From Kibdelosporangium philippinense (GTDB taxonomy: Bacteria > Actinomycetota > Actinomycetes > Mycobacteriales > Pseudonocardiaceae), in contig NZ_JAJVCN010000001.1 in the NCBI RefSeq assembly GCF_021390435.2, positions 3,844,001-3,908,000 on the forward strand: a stretch of DNA of 64,000 bases, given 5' to 3'. The notes under the pieces are model-generated. The model searched no databases. It had not been told where the DNA came from and was given only the letters and a program-made list of their open reading frames with translations. Every line of letters starts with the position of its first letter. Within the stretch, counting starts at the first letter, position 1. Positions 1 to 8,469 of the stretch are shown one piece after another. The position numbers and the translations under genes were made by a program.

Positions 1-439
1 CTCGTTCGCCGGCAAGAGAATGCCTGACTGCCCGGATCTCGTCCGCCGACAATGGTTCACCGTCGAACTTGAACCGTTGGCTACGCCGGTACGGGATGGC
101 CAGGTACCGGTCCCGCTCTGTGCTGGTCGGTGTGCGTGGACGGACCGCGGACACACTGGCGACCAGGTCCGGGTGTGCCCGGTCCGGGAAGAGCGTCGTC
201 GTGGTCTCCCACCCGAGATAGCGCATCGCCAGCTCGAGGTTGGCCAGCGCCGCGCCGCAGGACATCAACCTGTCCCGGCCTTTCGGATCGTGCCGGGGGA
301 TCGCGTGGTCCCACCGCTCGAACAACAGCACACTGCGCTCGTGCAACTCCAGCACCCACGGCTGGATGTTGTGCACCGACGGGGCTTGGGCCACAGCCTG
401 GAAGATCAGCCGGACCTCGCCGGGAGCCCAGAACGACAT
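1..439 (-). CDS. Acg-like nitroreductase family protein, C-terminus outside the window
   Basis: The minus-strand reading frame starts at an ATG (437-439) and is still open at base 1, so only the first 146 residues are seen. The N-terminus has 'APSVHNIQPW', then 'RLMSCGAAL.NLELAM' and 'IPYRRSQR', the same blocks found in the full-length nitroreductase-like gene at 26016-26969. These are typical of the Acg/Rv2032/Rv3127 family, flavin-fold proteins with degenerate nitroreductase domains that belong to the DosR dormancy regulon in mycobacteria. It lies 18 bp downstream of the USP gene at 458-958 on the same strand, so the two are probably co-transcribed from the divergent promoter near 1043. Enzymatic activity is unproven for this family; proposed roles include FMN sequestration. 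Identity is fairly sure, function is not. Confidence 0.8.
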   Translation of the reverse strand, partial: MSFWAPGEVRLIFQAVAQAPSVHNIQPWVLELHERSVLLFERWDHAIPRHDPKGRDRLMSCGAALANLELAMRYLGWETTTTLFPDRAHPDLVASVSAVRPRTPTSTERDRYLAIPYRRSQRFKFDGEPLSADEIRAVRHSLAGER

Positions 440-457
440 GACTGCTCACTCCACCGT

Positions 458-958
458 TCAGTAAAGCGGACCCATGGTCAGTTGCGTGCTCTGCGCCGGC
501 TCTGTCACCTTGTCGTGCTTGCGGTGCACGTCCGGAATGACCACGACCGGGCACGGCGAGTGGTGCACGCAGTACGAGCTCACGGAGCCCAGTAGGGCTT
601 CGTACAACCGGCTGTAGCCGTGACTGCCCACAACCAGCAGCTCGGCCCGATCGGCCGCGCTGACCAGGACAGGTCCCGGCTGGCCTTCCAGCAACAGCCG
701 GTCGATGTGGATGTCCTTGTCATCGGCCACCTCGGCGACGGCGCCTGCCAGCAACTCCCGCTGCGCGGCCAGGACTTCCTCACGCGGGCGCACCTGGATG
801 AGGTCGAGCCTGTTCAGGCCCGCGGTGGTCGGGTCCGAGTGCCACGCGTTGACGGCCGTGACGGTCGTGTCGCGACGTGCGGCTTCCTCCACGGCCCAAC
901 GCAATGCGGCAATGCTGACCGCGGATCCGTCGACACCGACGATGATCGGCTTGCTCAT
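458..958 (-). CDS. Universal stress protein, single UspA domain
   Basis: 166 residues beginning MSKPIIVGVDGS. The frame is open further upstream, but the ATG at 958 is preceded by GAGGAGG at good spacing and begins the conserved beta-1 strand, so that start is chosen. Residues 111-125 carry the ATP-binding loop G-x2-G-x9-GS (GSHGYSRLYEALLGS), placing it in the nucleotide-binding USP class. A polar tail of about 25 residues follows the domain. It diverges from the tandem USP at 1141 across a 182-bp intergenic region that contains a DosR-like operator (1043-1057). The likely role is an ATP-dependent stress or dormancy signalling protein in the cytoplasm; partners are unknown. Confidence 0.9.
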   Translation of the reverse strand: MSKPIIVGVDGSAVSIAALRWAVEEAARRDTTVTAVNAWHSDPTTAGLNRLDLIQVRPREEVLAAQRELLAGAVAEVADDKDIHIDRLLLEGQPGPVLVSAADRAELLVVGSHGYSRLYEALLGSVSSYCVHHSPCPVVVIPDVHRKHDKVTEPAQSTQLTMGPLY

Positions 959-1042
959 GACGTCCTCCTCGACTCTCTCTGCGCGCCTCAACGTTCCCCG
1001 CGCGGGGAGATCCCCGATACCGCCAGGCGCCCCGGCCAACTC

Positions 1043-1057
1043 AGGTCTTTCGGCCTC
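1043..1057. promoter_or_regulatory. DosR-box-like operator between divergent USP genes
   Basis: AGGTCTTTCGGCCTC is an imperfect palindrome in a 182-bp divergent intergenic region. It matches the motif seen repeatedly upstream of other stress genes in this window (consensus near RGGNCTTTCGGCCCT). It would serve both the minus-strand USP/nitroreductase pair and the plus-strand hydrogenase operon. Assignment to a DevR/DosR-type regulator is inference from motif shape and regulon content. Confidence 0.55.
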
Positions 1058-1140
1058 TTCCCACGTGGCGGGCGGCCCTATCCGGAATCTGCCCCTCGCG
1101 GCGAGGGTGGAGCGGAGCGTGCAGACGTAGTGGAGGAACA

Positions 1141-1935
1141 ATGACCCGCACAGCCCAGCCGGCTCCGATCCCCCGCCAGGCCCACGTCCGGCGGCCGCGC
1201 ATCGCTGTCGGCACGGACGGAACTGTATGGGGCGACGCGGCTCTGGACTGGGCGCTGCGGCATGCCGCCACCCAGAGCGCGTCGGTCGACGTGTTCGCCG
1301 CGGAGACCTCGGACGACCACGCCATCACCAGACGCCTTACCGCGTATCGCTGGCTGTTCACCACAGTCACCGTGTCACCGGACTCGTCTGTTCGTACGTT
1401 GCTCGAAGCCAGTACCGACCATGACACGCTGGTCCTCGGCTACCGCGGTCGCAGGCACGGTCCGTTCGGCCTTGGCCGCTCGGTCCTGCCAGTGGTGACC
1501 GAATCCCGATGCGACACCGTCGTCGTCCGCGGCGAACCTCGTGCGGTACAAGGCGAACACAGATGGATCACCGCCGCTCTGGGCGGCAAGCACGACGACG
1601 CTGTGGTCCGCCGTGCCGTCCAGTTCGCTGTCCGGACCAGGAGCAAGCTCCGGCTCGTGCACGCGGTTCCCTTGCCCGGCGCGCACACCGTGCCCATCTC
1701 GACGGAACCAGCCGATGTCCTTGAGCACGCCCACGATCTGGTCCGCGAGATGGCGCCCGACCTGACGCCGAGCTTGCGCCTGGTCCGCAGCCAACCGCAC
1801 GAAGCCGTTCGATCCAGTGAACGCAGCGACCTGTTGGTCCTCGGCCCGGGCAGCCTGCCAGGCAAGTTGTCCGTGATCACGTCGACCGCACTGCACATGG
1901 CCCCGTGCCCGGTGCTGGTCGTCAAACCGTTCTGA
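1141..1935 (+). CDS. Tandem universal stress protein, first gene of hydrogenase operon
   Basis: 264 residues with two UspA domains. The first (about residues 18-140) has the VGTDGT strand and the nucleotide loop GYRGRRHGPFGLGRS. The second (about 145-264) ends SDLLVLGPGS...CPVLVVKPF and has a poorer glycine loop, so it may not bind ATP. The ATG at 1141 follows a GGAGGAACA ribosome-binding site. It is the first of a run of eight same-strand genes (to 8319) with gaps of 13 bp or less or overlaps. This ties a stress-signal protein to GAPDH, a [NiFe] hydrogenase and aldolase. Tandem USPs of this size are typical DosR-regulon members in actinobacteria. The molecular partner is unknown. Confidence 0.88.
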   Translation: MTRTAQPAPIPRQAHVRRPRIAVGTDGTVWGDAALDWALRHAATQSASVDVFAAETSDDHAITRRLTAYRWLFTTVTVSPDSSVRTLLEASTDHDTLVLGYRGRRHGPFGLGRSVLPVVTESRCDTVVVRGEPRAVQGEHRWITAALGGKHDDAVVRRAVQFAVRTRSKLRLVHAVPLPGAHTVPISTEPADVLEHAHDLVREMAPDLTPSLRLVRSQPHEAVRSSERSDLLVLGPGSLPGKLSVITSTALHMAPCPVLVVKPF

Positions 1936-1948
1936 CCCGGAGGTAACA

Positions 1949-2956
1949 ATGACAGTGCGAGTCGGCATCAACGGTTTCGGCCGGATCGGACGGGACGTGT
2001 TGCGGTGCGTGTTCGACCGAGACGACACCGACATCGAAATTGTCGCGATCAACGATGTCACATCCGCCGAGACGCTGGCGCACCTGCTCAAGTACGACTC
2101 CACGTACGGCACATGGGCACGCGAAGTCAGTGCGACCTGGAACACGATCTCGATCGACGACAAGACCATCACCGTGTTGAACGAACGCAATCCCAAGGAC
2201 ATCCCGTGGAACGAGTTCGACGTCGAAGTCGTCCTTGAGTCCAGCGGTAAGTTCCGGACCAAGGACGCGGCATCCTGGCACCTGTCGTCGGGCGCGTACA
2301 AGGTGGTGATCTCCGCTCCTGGCAAGGACGTCGACGCGACCATCGTGCTCGGAGTGAACTCGGAGCACTACGATCCCGCCACGCACGATGTGATCTCCAA
2401 TGCCTCGTGCACCACCAACTGCGTCGCGCCGATGGTCGAGGTGCTGCACCGTAACTTCGTAGTCCAACGTGGACTGATGACCACGATCCACAGCTACACC
2501 AACGATCAGGCGCTCATCGACAGCCCGCACAAGGACCTTCGCCGCGCCCGGTCGGCCGCCGTCAACATCATCCCCACCACGACCGGCGCCGCCCGAGCCG
2601 TCGGCCTCGTCATCCCGGACCTCGCCGGAAAGCTCGACGGCATCGCGGTTCGAGTCCCTGTTGAAGACGGCTCATTGACCGATCTCGCGGTCGAGGTATC
2701 CGAACCGGTCACCGCCGAACAGGTGAACCAAGCCTTCAAAGAAGCGTCCGAAAGCTACCTCAAAGGCATTCTCCGCTATACCGAAGCACCCGTGGTGTCC
2801 CGCGACATCATCGGCGACCCCTCGTCGTGCGTGTTCGACGCCAGCCTGACCATGGCCGACGAACGGATGGTGAAGGTCTTCGGCTGGTACGACAACGAAT
2901 GGGGCTACGCCAGCCGCACCGTCGACCTGATGGACCAGATCGGCAAGACCCTTTAG
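1949..2956 (+). CDS. gap: Glyceraldehyde-3-phosphate dehydrogenase, type I
   Basis: 335 residues, the usual length. The N-terminal NAD(P)-binding motif is GINGFGRIGRDV, the catalytic cysteine lies in SNASCTTNC (Cys154), and the C-terminus has WYDNEWGYASR. It catalyses the oxidative phosphorylation of glyceraldehyde 3-phosphate. It is preceded by GGAGGTAAC and starts 13 bp after the USP stop, inside the operon that also encodes a class I aldolase and an NAD(P)-linked hydrogenase. The grouping suggests a hypoxia-specific glycolytic isozyme whose reduced cofactor could be discharged as H2, or regenerated from H2, by the neighbouring hydrogenase. A second housekeeping copy elsewhere in the genome is likely but cannot be seen. 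Confidence 0.95.
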   Translation: MTVRVGINGFGRIGRDVLRCVFDRDDTDIEIVAINDVTSAETLAHLLKYDSTYGTWAREVSATWNTISIDDKTITVLNERNPKDIPWNEFDVEVVLESSGKFRTKDAASWHLSSGAYKVVISAPGKDVDATIVLGVNSEHYDPATHDVISNASCTTNCVAPMVEVLHRNFVVQRGLMTTIHSYTNDQALIDSPHKDLRRARSAAVNIIPTTTGAARAVGLVIPDLAGKLDGIAVRVPVEDGSLTDLAVEVSEPVTAEQVNQAFKEASESYLKGILRYTEAPVVSRDIIGDPSSCVFDASLTMADERMVKVFGWYDNEWGYASRTVDLMDQIGKTL

Positions 2957-2964
2957 GGAGAGCC

Positions 2965-4119
2965 ATGCCCGAACCCGCGATACTCACCCGTGACGGCCTT
3001 CTCCGGTTGATCGAAGTCCTCAAAGGACTCGGCTACCGAGTGGTCGGCCCGACAGTCCGTGACGACGCCATCGTACTGGCGGAGCTGGATTCGTCGGCGG
3101 ACCTGCCAGCTGGCTGGGGCGTTGACACCGCACCGGGCAGGTACCGGCTGCGCCGCCGGGATGACGACGCGGTGTTCGGGCATTCGGCTGGACCCCAGTC
3201 GTGGAAACAGTTCCTGCACCCACCGCGGGAACGGCTGTGGTCGGCCGACCGGACCGAGTACGGTTTCGCTGTCACCGAAGACGAAACTGAACCGCCTCGC
3301 TACGCGTTCATCGGCGTGCGGGGCTGTGATCTCGCGGCAATCGCTGTGCTGGACCGAATTTTGGACCGTGGTGAGCACAGCGACGGCCAGTATCACCGGC
3401 GTCGTGCGGAGCTCTTCATCGTCGCGGTGAACTGCACCGAACCGGGCGATCTGTGTTTCTGCGCGTCGATGGGCAGTGGGCCGGGCGTGGACAAGGGCTA
3501 CGACCTGGCCCTGACCGAACGCACCGGCCACGAACACCACTTCCTGGTGGAAGCAGGCAGCAGGAGGGGCGCCGAAGTGCTCGCCGAGCTGCCGACACGG
3601 CCGGCCGACGCCACTGAGGCGGCCGCGGCACACCAGGAAGTGATCGCGGCGGCAGGCCGGATGGGCCGGTCGATGCCAGCCACCGACCTGCCCGCCGTGC
3701 TGGCGGCCAACCGGGAGTCCAGCCGGTGGAGTGAGATCGCCAGCCGCTGTCTGGCCTGTGCCAACTGCACCATGGTGTGCCCGACCTGTTTCTGCACCAC
3801 CACCGAGGACGTCACAGATCTGACCGGCGACCACGCGGAACGCTGGCAGCACTGGGCGTCCTGCTTCGAGTTGGACTTCTCCTATATCCATGGCGGTGAG
3901 ATCCGGTCGAGCGGCGCGAGCCGTTACCGGCAGTGGCTGTCGCACAAGCTCGGCAACTGGCCTGCCCAGTTCGACATGTCCGGATGTGTCGGATGTGGAC
4001 GGTGTATCGCGTGGTGCCCGGCAGGCATCGACCTGACTGAGGAAGTCGACGCGTTCGTCCTGGCGGCCGAAGGGAGGACCGATGTCAGTACAGACTTCGC
4101 CGACGCGGATAGGTCCTGA
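2965..4119 (+). CDS. hyhB: Group 3b [NiFe] hydrogenase, beta (4Fe-4S) subunit
   Basis: 384 residues, starting at the ATG at 2965 preceded by GGGAGAGCC; an upstream in-frame start lies inside gap and is rejected. It matches the sulfhydrogenase/HydB beta subunit. The N-terminal two thirds have few cysteines, then come two ferredoxin-type clusters: CLACANCTMVCPTCFC (about residue 263) and CVGCGRCIAWCPAG (about 341). It relays electrons between the hydrogenase dimer and the flavin subunit. It overlaps the next gene by 38 bp, indicating translational coupling. Homologous DosR-controlled group 3b hydrogenases (Hyd3) are known in mycobacteria. Confidence 0.9.
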   Translation: MPEPAILTRDGLLRLIEVLKGLGYRVVGPTVRDDAIVLAELDSSADLPAGWGVDTAPGRYRLRRRDDDAVFGHSAGPQSWKQFLHPPRERLWSADRTEYGFAVTEDETEPPRYAFIGVRGCDLAAIAVLDRILDRGEHSDGQYHRRRAELFIVAVNCTEPGDLCFCASMGSGPGVDKGYDLALTERTGHEHHFLVEAGSRRGAEVLAELPTRPADATEAAAAHQEVIAAAGRMGRSMPATDLPAVLAANRESSRWSEIASRCLACANCTMVCPTCFCTTTEDVTDLTGDHAERWQHWASCFELDFSYIHGGEIRSSGASRYRQWLSHKLGNWPAQFDMSGCVGCGRCIAWCPAGIDLTEEVDAFVLAAEGRTDVSTDFADADRS

Positions 4120-4939
4120 TCCGTGGGTTCCGCACCGCTATTGGGTGGCGGCCAACCAGACGGACACCGCCGACACATCAACGCTGACGATGCGGGCCGA
4201 GGACGACGCCATCCCGAGTTTTCTTCCCGGCCAGTTCACGATGCTCTACGTTTTCGGCGTCGGTGAGATCCCGGTCTCCATCAGTGGCGACGCGAGCCAC
4301 GAGGACGGGCTACTTGTCCAGACCGTGCGCGATGTCGGTGCGGTCAGCCACGCTCTGAGGCACGCCCGGCGGGGAACCATGATCGGTGTACGCGGTCCGT
4401 TCGGCACAGGCTGGGACCTTGATGGTGCCGCTGGAACCGATCTCGTGCTTGTGGCAGGCGGAATCGGTCTCGCGCCACTACGCCCAGCTTTGTTGCACAC
4501 GTTGCGTTATCGCAGGCGATACCGTCGGATCACGCTCATCGCGGGCGCCAAGGCGCCTGCTGAGTTGCTGTACACCCCGGAACTCGCGGCCATCGTCGCC
4601 AACACCGGCATCGAGGTGGTGATCACTGTCGACCACGCTGACCAGGACTGGCACGGCCATGTCGGCCTGGTGACGAAGCCGCTCGCCCAGGTGCGGCTCG
4701 ATCCCGGCCACACCACCGCGATGCTCTGCGGGCCGGAGCCGATGATGCGGTTCTCCGCCGAACTGCTGATGGACCGCGGCGTTGCCGCTGACCGGATCCA
4801 GGTCTCGCTCGAGCGGAACATGAAGTGCGGCATCGGTTTGTGCGGCCACTGCCAGCTCGGGCCGCTATTGGTCTGCCGGGACGGGCCGGTGGTCACGTAC
4901 GAGCAAGCCGCTGCACTGCTTGAAGTCCGGGAGCTGTGA
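4082..4939 (+). CDS. hyhG: Group 3b hydrogenase, gamma subunit (FAD/NAD(P)-binding diaphorase)
   Basis: 285 residues of the ferredoxin-NADP reductase fold. The FAD-binding part has PGQFTMLYV; the nucleotide-binding loop is LVLVAGGIGLAPLRPAL (about residues 120-137). Near the C-terminus CGIGLCGHCQLGPLLVC (about 249) supplies the cysteines of a [2Fe-2S] cluster, as in HydG and dihydroorotate dehydrogenase electron-transfer subunits. It passes electrons between NAD(P)H and the FeS chain. The ATG at 4082 follows GGGAGGACC and overlaps hyhB; its own stop overlaps the start of the small subunit. Cytoplasmic, with no signal peptide. Confidence 0.92.
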   Translation: MSVQTSPTRIGPDPWVPHRYWVAANQTDTADTSTLTMRAEDDAIPSFLPGQFTMLYVFGVGEIPVSISGDASHEDGLLVQTVRDVGAVSHALRHARRGTMIGVRGPFGTGWDLDGAAGTDLVLVAGGIGLAPLRPALLHTLRYRRRYRRITLIAGAKAPAELLYTPELAAIVANTGIEVVITVDHADQDWHGHVGLVTKPLAQVRLDPGHTTAMLCGPEPMMRFSAELLMDRGVAADRIQVSLERNMKCGIGLCGHCQLGPLLVCRDGPVVTYEQAAALLEVREL

Positions 4940-5691
4940 TGGCCATTCCCACTCTCGCCGTCTGGAAACTCACCTCGTGTGACGGCTGCCAGCTGACCCT
5001 GCTGGACTGCGAGGACGAACTGCTCGCCCTCACCGGTGTCGTGCATATCAGCCACTTCACCGAAGCGTCCAGTGTGGACGAGCCAGGTCCATACGATGTG
5101 TCCATAGTGGAAGGTTCGGTCACCACACCCGAGGAGTTCACGCACATCCGCCGGATTCGGGAGATGTCCCGCGTCCTCGTGGTGGTTGGCGCGTGCGCGA
5201 CCGCAGGCGGAATCCAGGCGCTGCGCAACTTCGCGGACGTGGACGAGTTCCGTTCCGTGGTGTACGCCCAACCCCAGCACATCGCGACGCTGGCAACTAG
5301 CACCCCTGTCTCCGCGCACGTCAAGGTCGACTACGAACTGCACGGCTGCCCGATCGACCGAGGCCAGCTGATCGAGGTCCTCACCGCGTTCCTGGCCGGT
5401 CGGAAACCGAACCTGCCCAACACGACTGTCTGCACCGAATGCAAACGCCGTGGCCTGACGTGTGTGATGGTCGCCGACGGCAAGCCGTGCCTCGGTCCGG
5501 TCACGCACGCTGGGTGTGGCGCGATCTGCCCCGCCTACAAACGCGGTTGCTTCGGCTGCTTCGGCCCGGTCCGTGATCCCAACGTCGCCGCACTGGTTCC
5601 GCAGTTGCGGGAACACGGTATGGACGAGGACGACATCACCCGGGTCTTCCGGACGTTCACCGCCGCCGCACCCGAATGGAGGTCGCGATGA
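4939..5691 (+). CDS. hyhS: Group 3b [NiFe] hydrogenase small (delta) subunit
   Basis: About 250 residues resembling the 20-kDa NuoB-like hydrogenase small subunit. It begins MAIPTLAVWKLTSCDGCQLTLLDCEDEL, with the proximal-cluster motif CxxC. Further ligands are in GACATAGG, GCPIDRGQ and the C-terminal cysteine-rich block CTECKRRG...GCGAICPAYKRGCFGCFGP. There is no twin-arginine signal peptide, so the enzyme is cytoplasmic, as expected for group 3. A GTG directly before the ATG could also be used. The start overlaps the hyhG stop and the stop overlaps the hyhL start, giving strictly coupled stoichiometry. Confidence 0.93.
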   Translation: MAIPTLAVWKLTSCDGCQLTLLDCEDELLALTGVVHISHFTEASSVDEPGPYDVSIVEGSVTTPEEFTHIRRIREMSRVLVVVGACATAGGIQALRNFADVDEFRSVVYAQPQHIATLATSTPVSAHVKVDYELHGCPIDRGQLIEVLTAFLAGRKPNLPNTTVCTECKRRGLTCVMVADGKPCLGPVTHAGCGAICPAYKRGCFGCFGPVRDPNVAALVPQLREHGMDEDDITRVFRTFTAAAPEWRSR

Positions 5692-6980
5692 GCCACCGCT
5701 CCAGCCGTCAGCTCCGAGTCAGTGGCCTGGCCAGGGTCGAAGGCGAAGGCGCGCTGAACGTGTCCGTCCGGGACGGCAAAGTCGAACACGCCGAATTGCG
5801 GATCTACGAGCCACCGAGGTTCTTCGAGGCGTTCCTGCGTGGCCGGGCGATCACCGAGCCACCGGACATCACCGCCCGCATCTGTGGAATATGTCCCGTC
5901 GCGTATCAGATGAGTGCGTGCCGGGCGATCGAGGATGCGTGTGGAGTCTCGGTCGATGGTCAGATCGCCGCGCTGCGCAGGTTGTTGTACTGCGGCGAGT
6001 GGATCTCCAGCCACGCGCTGCACATCTACCTGCTGCACGCCCCGGACTTCCTGGGCTACCCGGACGCCATGACGCTCGCCAAAGACCACCGCGAGACCGT
6101 CGAACGCGGCCTGGCGCTGAAGAAGGCGGGAAACACCATCATGACCGTCGTCGGCGGTCGTGCCATCCACCCGGTCAACGTCCGGCTCGGCGGCTTCTAC
6201 CGGGCTCCCGTACCCGGCGAACTCGCCCCGCTGGCCGAGCAGTTGCGCCGGGCCCTGGATCAGGCCATCGAGACCGTCCGCTGGGTCTCGGGCTTCGAAT
6301 TTCCGGACCTGCGGCTCGATCACGAATTCCTGGCGCTGCGCGAACCCGATCAGTACGCCATCGACGCGGGCGTGCCGCACACCTCGGGCGTAGCGTCGTG
6401 GCCCCTGAACGAGTTCTCCGAGCACGTCGTGGAGGAACAGGTCCCGCATTCCACCGCCTTGCACGCACGGCTCGACGGTCACCCGTTCCTGGTCGGTCCC
6501 CTGGCGCGCTATTCCCTCAACTCCGGCACGTTGTCACCCGTCGCCCGGCAAGCAGCCGAGGCCGCAGGCCTGGGCCCGGTGTGCCGCAACCCGTTCCAGG
6601 GCATCATCGTGCGTGCGGTCGAGATCGTCTACGCCGTCGAGGAAGCCCTTCGCTTGATCGACTCGTACGACACACCAGAACGATCCTATGTGGACGTCGA
6701 GGCGCGGCCGGGAGCCGGACATGGCGCGACTGAGGCGCCACGCGGAACGCTCTACCACCGCTACGAGATCGACCAGGGGCTGGTCACGTCCGCGACGATC
6801 GTCCCGCCGACCGCTCAGAACCAGGCCGCGATCGAGGAGGACCTGGTCACCCTGATCAACGCCAACCTCCACCTAGACGACTCCGCGCTCACCGCGCTGT
6901 GCGAACAGGCCATCCGCAACTACGACCCGTGCATCTCCTGCGCCGCGCACTTCCTCGACCTGACGGTGGACCGGCGATGA
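5688..6980 (+). CDS. hyhL: Group 3b [NiFe] hydrogenase large (alpha) subunit, catalytic
   Basis: 430 residues from the ATG at 5688, which overlaps the small-subunit stop (ATGA) and follows GGAGGTCGCG. The nickel-iron ligands are visible: RICGIC (about residue 63) with downstream PVAYQMSA, and the C-terminal DPCISCAAH (about residue 413). Nine residues follow that final histidine, consistent with a C-terminal peptide removed by the maturation protease encoded next. It performs reversible H2 oxidation or H+ reduction. hyp accessory genes (hypA-F) are not in this window and must lie elsewhere if the enzyme is functional. Confidence 0.94.
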   Translation: MSHRSSRQLRVSGLARVEGEGALNVSVRDGKVEHAELRIYEPPRFFEAFLRGRAITEPPDITARICGICPVAYQMSACRAIEDACGVSVDGQIAALRRLLYCGEWISSHALHIYLLHAPDFLGYPDAMTLAKDHRETVERGLALKKAGNTIMTVVGGRAIHPVNVRLGGFYRAPVPGELAPLAEQLRRALDQAIETVRWVSGFEFPDLRLDHEFLALREPDQYAIDAGVPHTSGVASWPLNEFSEHVVEEQVPHSTALHARLDGHPFLVGPLARYSLNSGTLSPVARQAAEAAGLGPVCRNPFQGIIVRAVEIVYAVEEALRLIDSYDTPERSYVDVEARPGAGHGATEAPRGTLYHRYEIDQGLVTSATIVPPTAQNQAAIEEDLVTLINANLHLDDSALTALCEQAIRNYDPCISCAAHFLDLTVDRR

Positions 6981-7456
6981 CTGTGGTCATCGGGATCGGC
7001 AATCCGTACCGCTGTGACGACGGTGTTGGACCAGCGGTCGCGGATCAGCTGAGACGGCTCTCCTTGCCCGACGTCGAGACCGTGATCGCCGATGGCGAGC
7101 CTGTGCAGTTGTTGGATGCCTGGACCGGGGCGGAGCTGGCGATCGTCGTCGACGCCGTGCTGTGCGATCCGGCTGAACCTGGCCGCATCCACCGCACGGA
7201 CATCGAGGGCATTACCAGTTTTCCTGGTGCGACGAGTTCACATGGCTTGGGTGTGCCCGAGGCCGTCCTGCTCGGCTCCGCGCTCGATCGGCTGCCTGCG
7301 CGGCTCGTGGTCTACGCCGTGGAAGCCGCCTGCCTGGATTTCGGCACGGACCTCAGCCCACCCGTCACCGCGGCCGTTCCCGACGTGGTCGCCGCCGTGC
7401 TCGACGAGATAGCGAAGGAGAAGCCATGTCCACCCGACCCGCGCTCACCCAACTAG
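6977..7456 (+). CDS. Hydrogenase maturation protease (HycI/HyaD family)
   Basis: 159 residues. It starts IGIGNPYRCDDGVGPAVAD, the diagnostic N-terminal motif of the nickel-sensing endopeptidases that trim the large subunit. Downstream blocks VVDAVL and SSHGLGVPEAVLLG fit the family. It probably cleaves after the histidine of DPCISCAAH in the adjacent hyhL product once Ni is inserted. The ATG at 6977 overlaps the hyhL stop; the 3' end overlaps the aldolase start by 31 bp. Confidence 0.92.
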   Translation: MTVVIGIGNPYRCDDGVGPAVADQLRRLSLPDVETVIADGEPVQLLDAWTGAELAIVVDAVLCDPAEPGRIHRTDIEGITSFPGATSSHGLGVPEAVLLGSALDRLPARLVVYAVEAACLDFGTDLSPPVTAAVPDVVAAVLDEIAKEKPCPPDPRSPN

Positions 7457-8319
7457 GACTCGACACCGGCAAGAAGGCGCGGCTGTACCGGATCCTGCAC
7501 CAGCACGGCCTGCGCAACGGAACCGCCCTGTTCCTGCCGTACGATCAAGGCCTCGAACACGGTCCACGGGACTTCCGCGACAACCCGATCTCCAGCGATC
7601 CCAAGTACATTCTCAAACTGGCAACCGAAGGCGGCTTCAACGGGATCGCCATCCAGATCGGCCTCGCCGAGAAGTTCTACTGGGACTACGCAGGCGAGGT
7701 CCCGCTCGTGTTGAAACTCAACGGGAAGACCGACATCCCGCCCGACGCACACGCGCTCTCACCGGTCAACGCGACCGTCGAAGACGCCGTCCGGCTCGGC
7801 GCGGACGCTGTCGGCTACACCCTTTACGTCGGTACACCGGCGCAGGAAGCGGACTTCGAGCAGCTGCGCAGGGTCCGGGAGGACGCTCAGCGCTTCGGCA
7901 TGCCCTTGATCGTCTGGGCCTACCCACGCGGCGCGGCCATCGAAGCCAAAGGCGGCAAGGACTCCTTCTACGCCGTCGACTACGCCGCCCGCACCGCGGC
8001 CGAACTCGGCGCCGACATGGTCAAGGTGAACTTCCCGCACCCGGACAAGCGAACGAACGTCCACACGAGCTACGACCGGGAGTTCACCAGCCAGGAAGCG
8101 ATCGACGCCGTGGTCCGTTCGGCCAGCCGCACGCTGCTGCTGGTGTCCGGCGGCGGAAAGGCGGGCGACGAAGCCATGCTGGACAAGGCTCGTCAGTCGA
8201 TGGACGCGGGCGCGACCGGTCTGATCTTCGGCCGGAACGTCTGGCAACGCGAGCACTATGAGTCTCTCCGGTTCGTCAGCGAGTTGCGTGAGATCCTCGC
8301 CAAATACCCGAGCACGTGA
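7426..8319 (+). CDS. Class I fructose-bisphosphate aldolase (DhnA/FbaB type)
   Basis: 297 residues of the archaeal-type (DhnA) class I aldolase, not the class II zinc enzyme usual in actinobacteria. Recognisable blocks are FLPYDQGLEHGPRDF near the N-terminus, DMVKVNFPHP with the probable Schiff-base lysine, and LLVSGGGKAGDE and GLIFGRNVWQRE for phosphate binding. It cleaves or condenses fructose 1,6-bisphosphate. It is the last gene of the USP-gap-hydrogenase operon and overlaps the protease gene. A metal-independent aldolase paired with a dedicated GAPDH suggests a glycolytic or gluconeogenic bypass used under hypoxia. Confidence 0.93.
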   Translation: MSTRPALTQLGLDTGKKARLYRILHQHGLRNGTALFLPYDQGLEHGPRDFRDNPISSDPKYILKLATEGGFNGIAIQIGLAEKFYWDYAGEVPLVLKLNGKTDIPPDAHALSPVNATVEDAVRLGADAVGYTLYVGTPAQEADFEQLRRVREDAQRFGMPLIVWAYPRGAAIEAKGGKDSFYAVDYAARTAAELGADMVKVNFPHPDKRTNVHTSYDREFTSQEAIDAVVRSASRTLLLVSGGGKAGDEAMLDKARQSMDAGATGLIFGRNVWQREHYESLRFVSELREILAKYPST

Positions 8320-8333
8320 CACTCACGAGGAAG

Positions 8334-8406
8334 CGCGCAGGCGCCGGACAACCTTGGCGCGCTCCAGTTCCTCGAGCTCAAACTCGGTCCGGCAAGCGCC
8401 TGCGCG
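8334..8406. terminator. Inverted repeat between convergent aldolase and sigma remnant
   Basis: CGCGCAGGCGCCGGAC (8334-8349) pairs, with small bulges, to GTCCGGCAAGCGCCTGCGCG (8387-8406). It lies just after the aldolase stop, where plus- and minus-strand units converge. The loop is long (about 37 nt) and there is no T-tract, so its role as a transcriptional terminator is only plausible. Confidence 0.35.
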
Positions 8407-8469
8407 AGACGCGGGATTCAGCAGTGGCGCTACACCCGGACCCATTGCGTGTGTTTAGACCTGGACTGG

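Noticed and set aside
20..595. Long plus-strand open frames opposite the nitroreductase and USP genes, and similar antisense frames throughout
   Set aside because: High GC content produces long antisense frames; their translations are Arg/Pro/Ala-rich without recognisable domains, while the opposite strand encodes conserved proteins.
458..1141. Long 227-residue version of the first USP
   Set aside because: The first 61 residues have no USP homology, the ATG at 958 has a strong ribosome-binding site, and the longer version would absorb the divergent promoter and operator.
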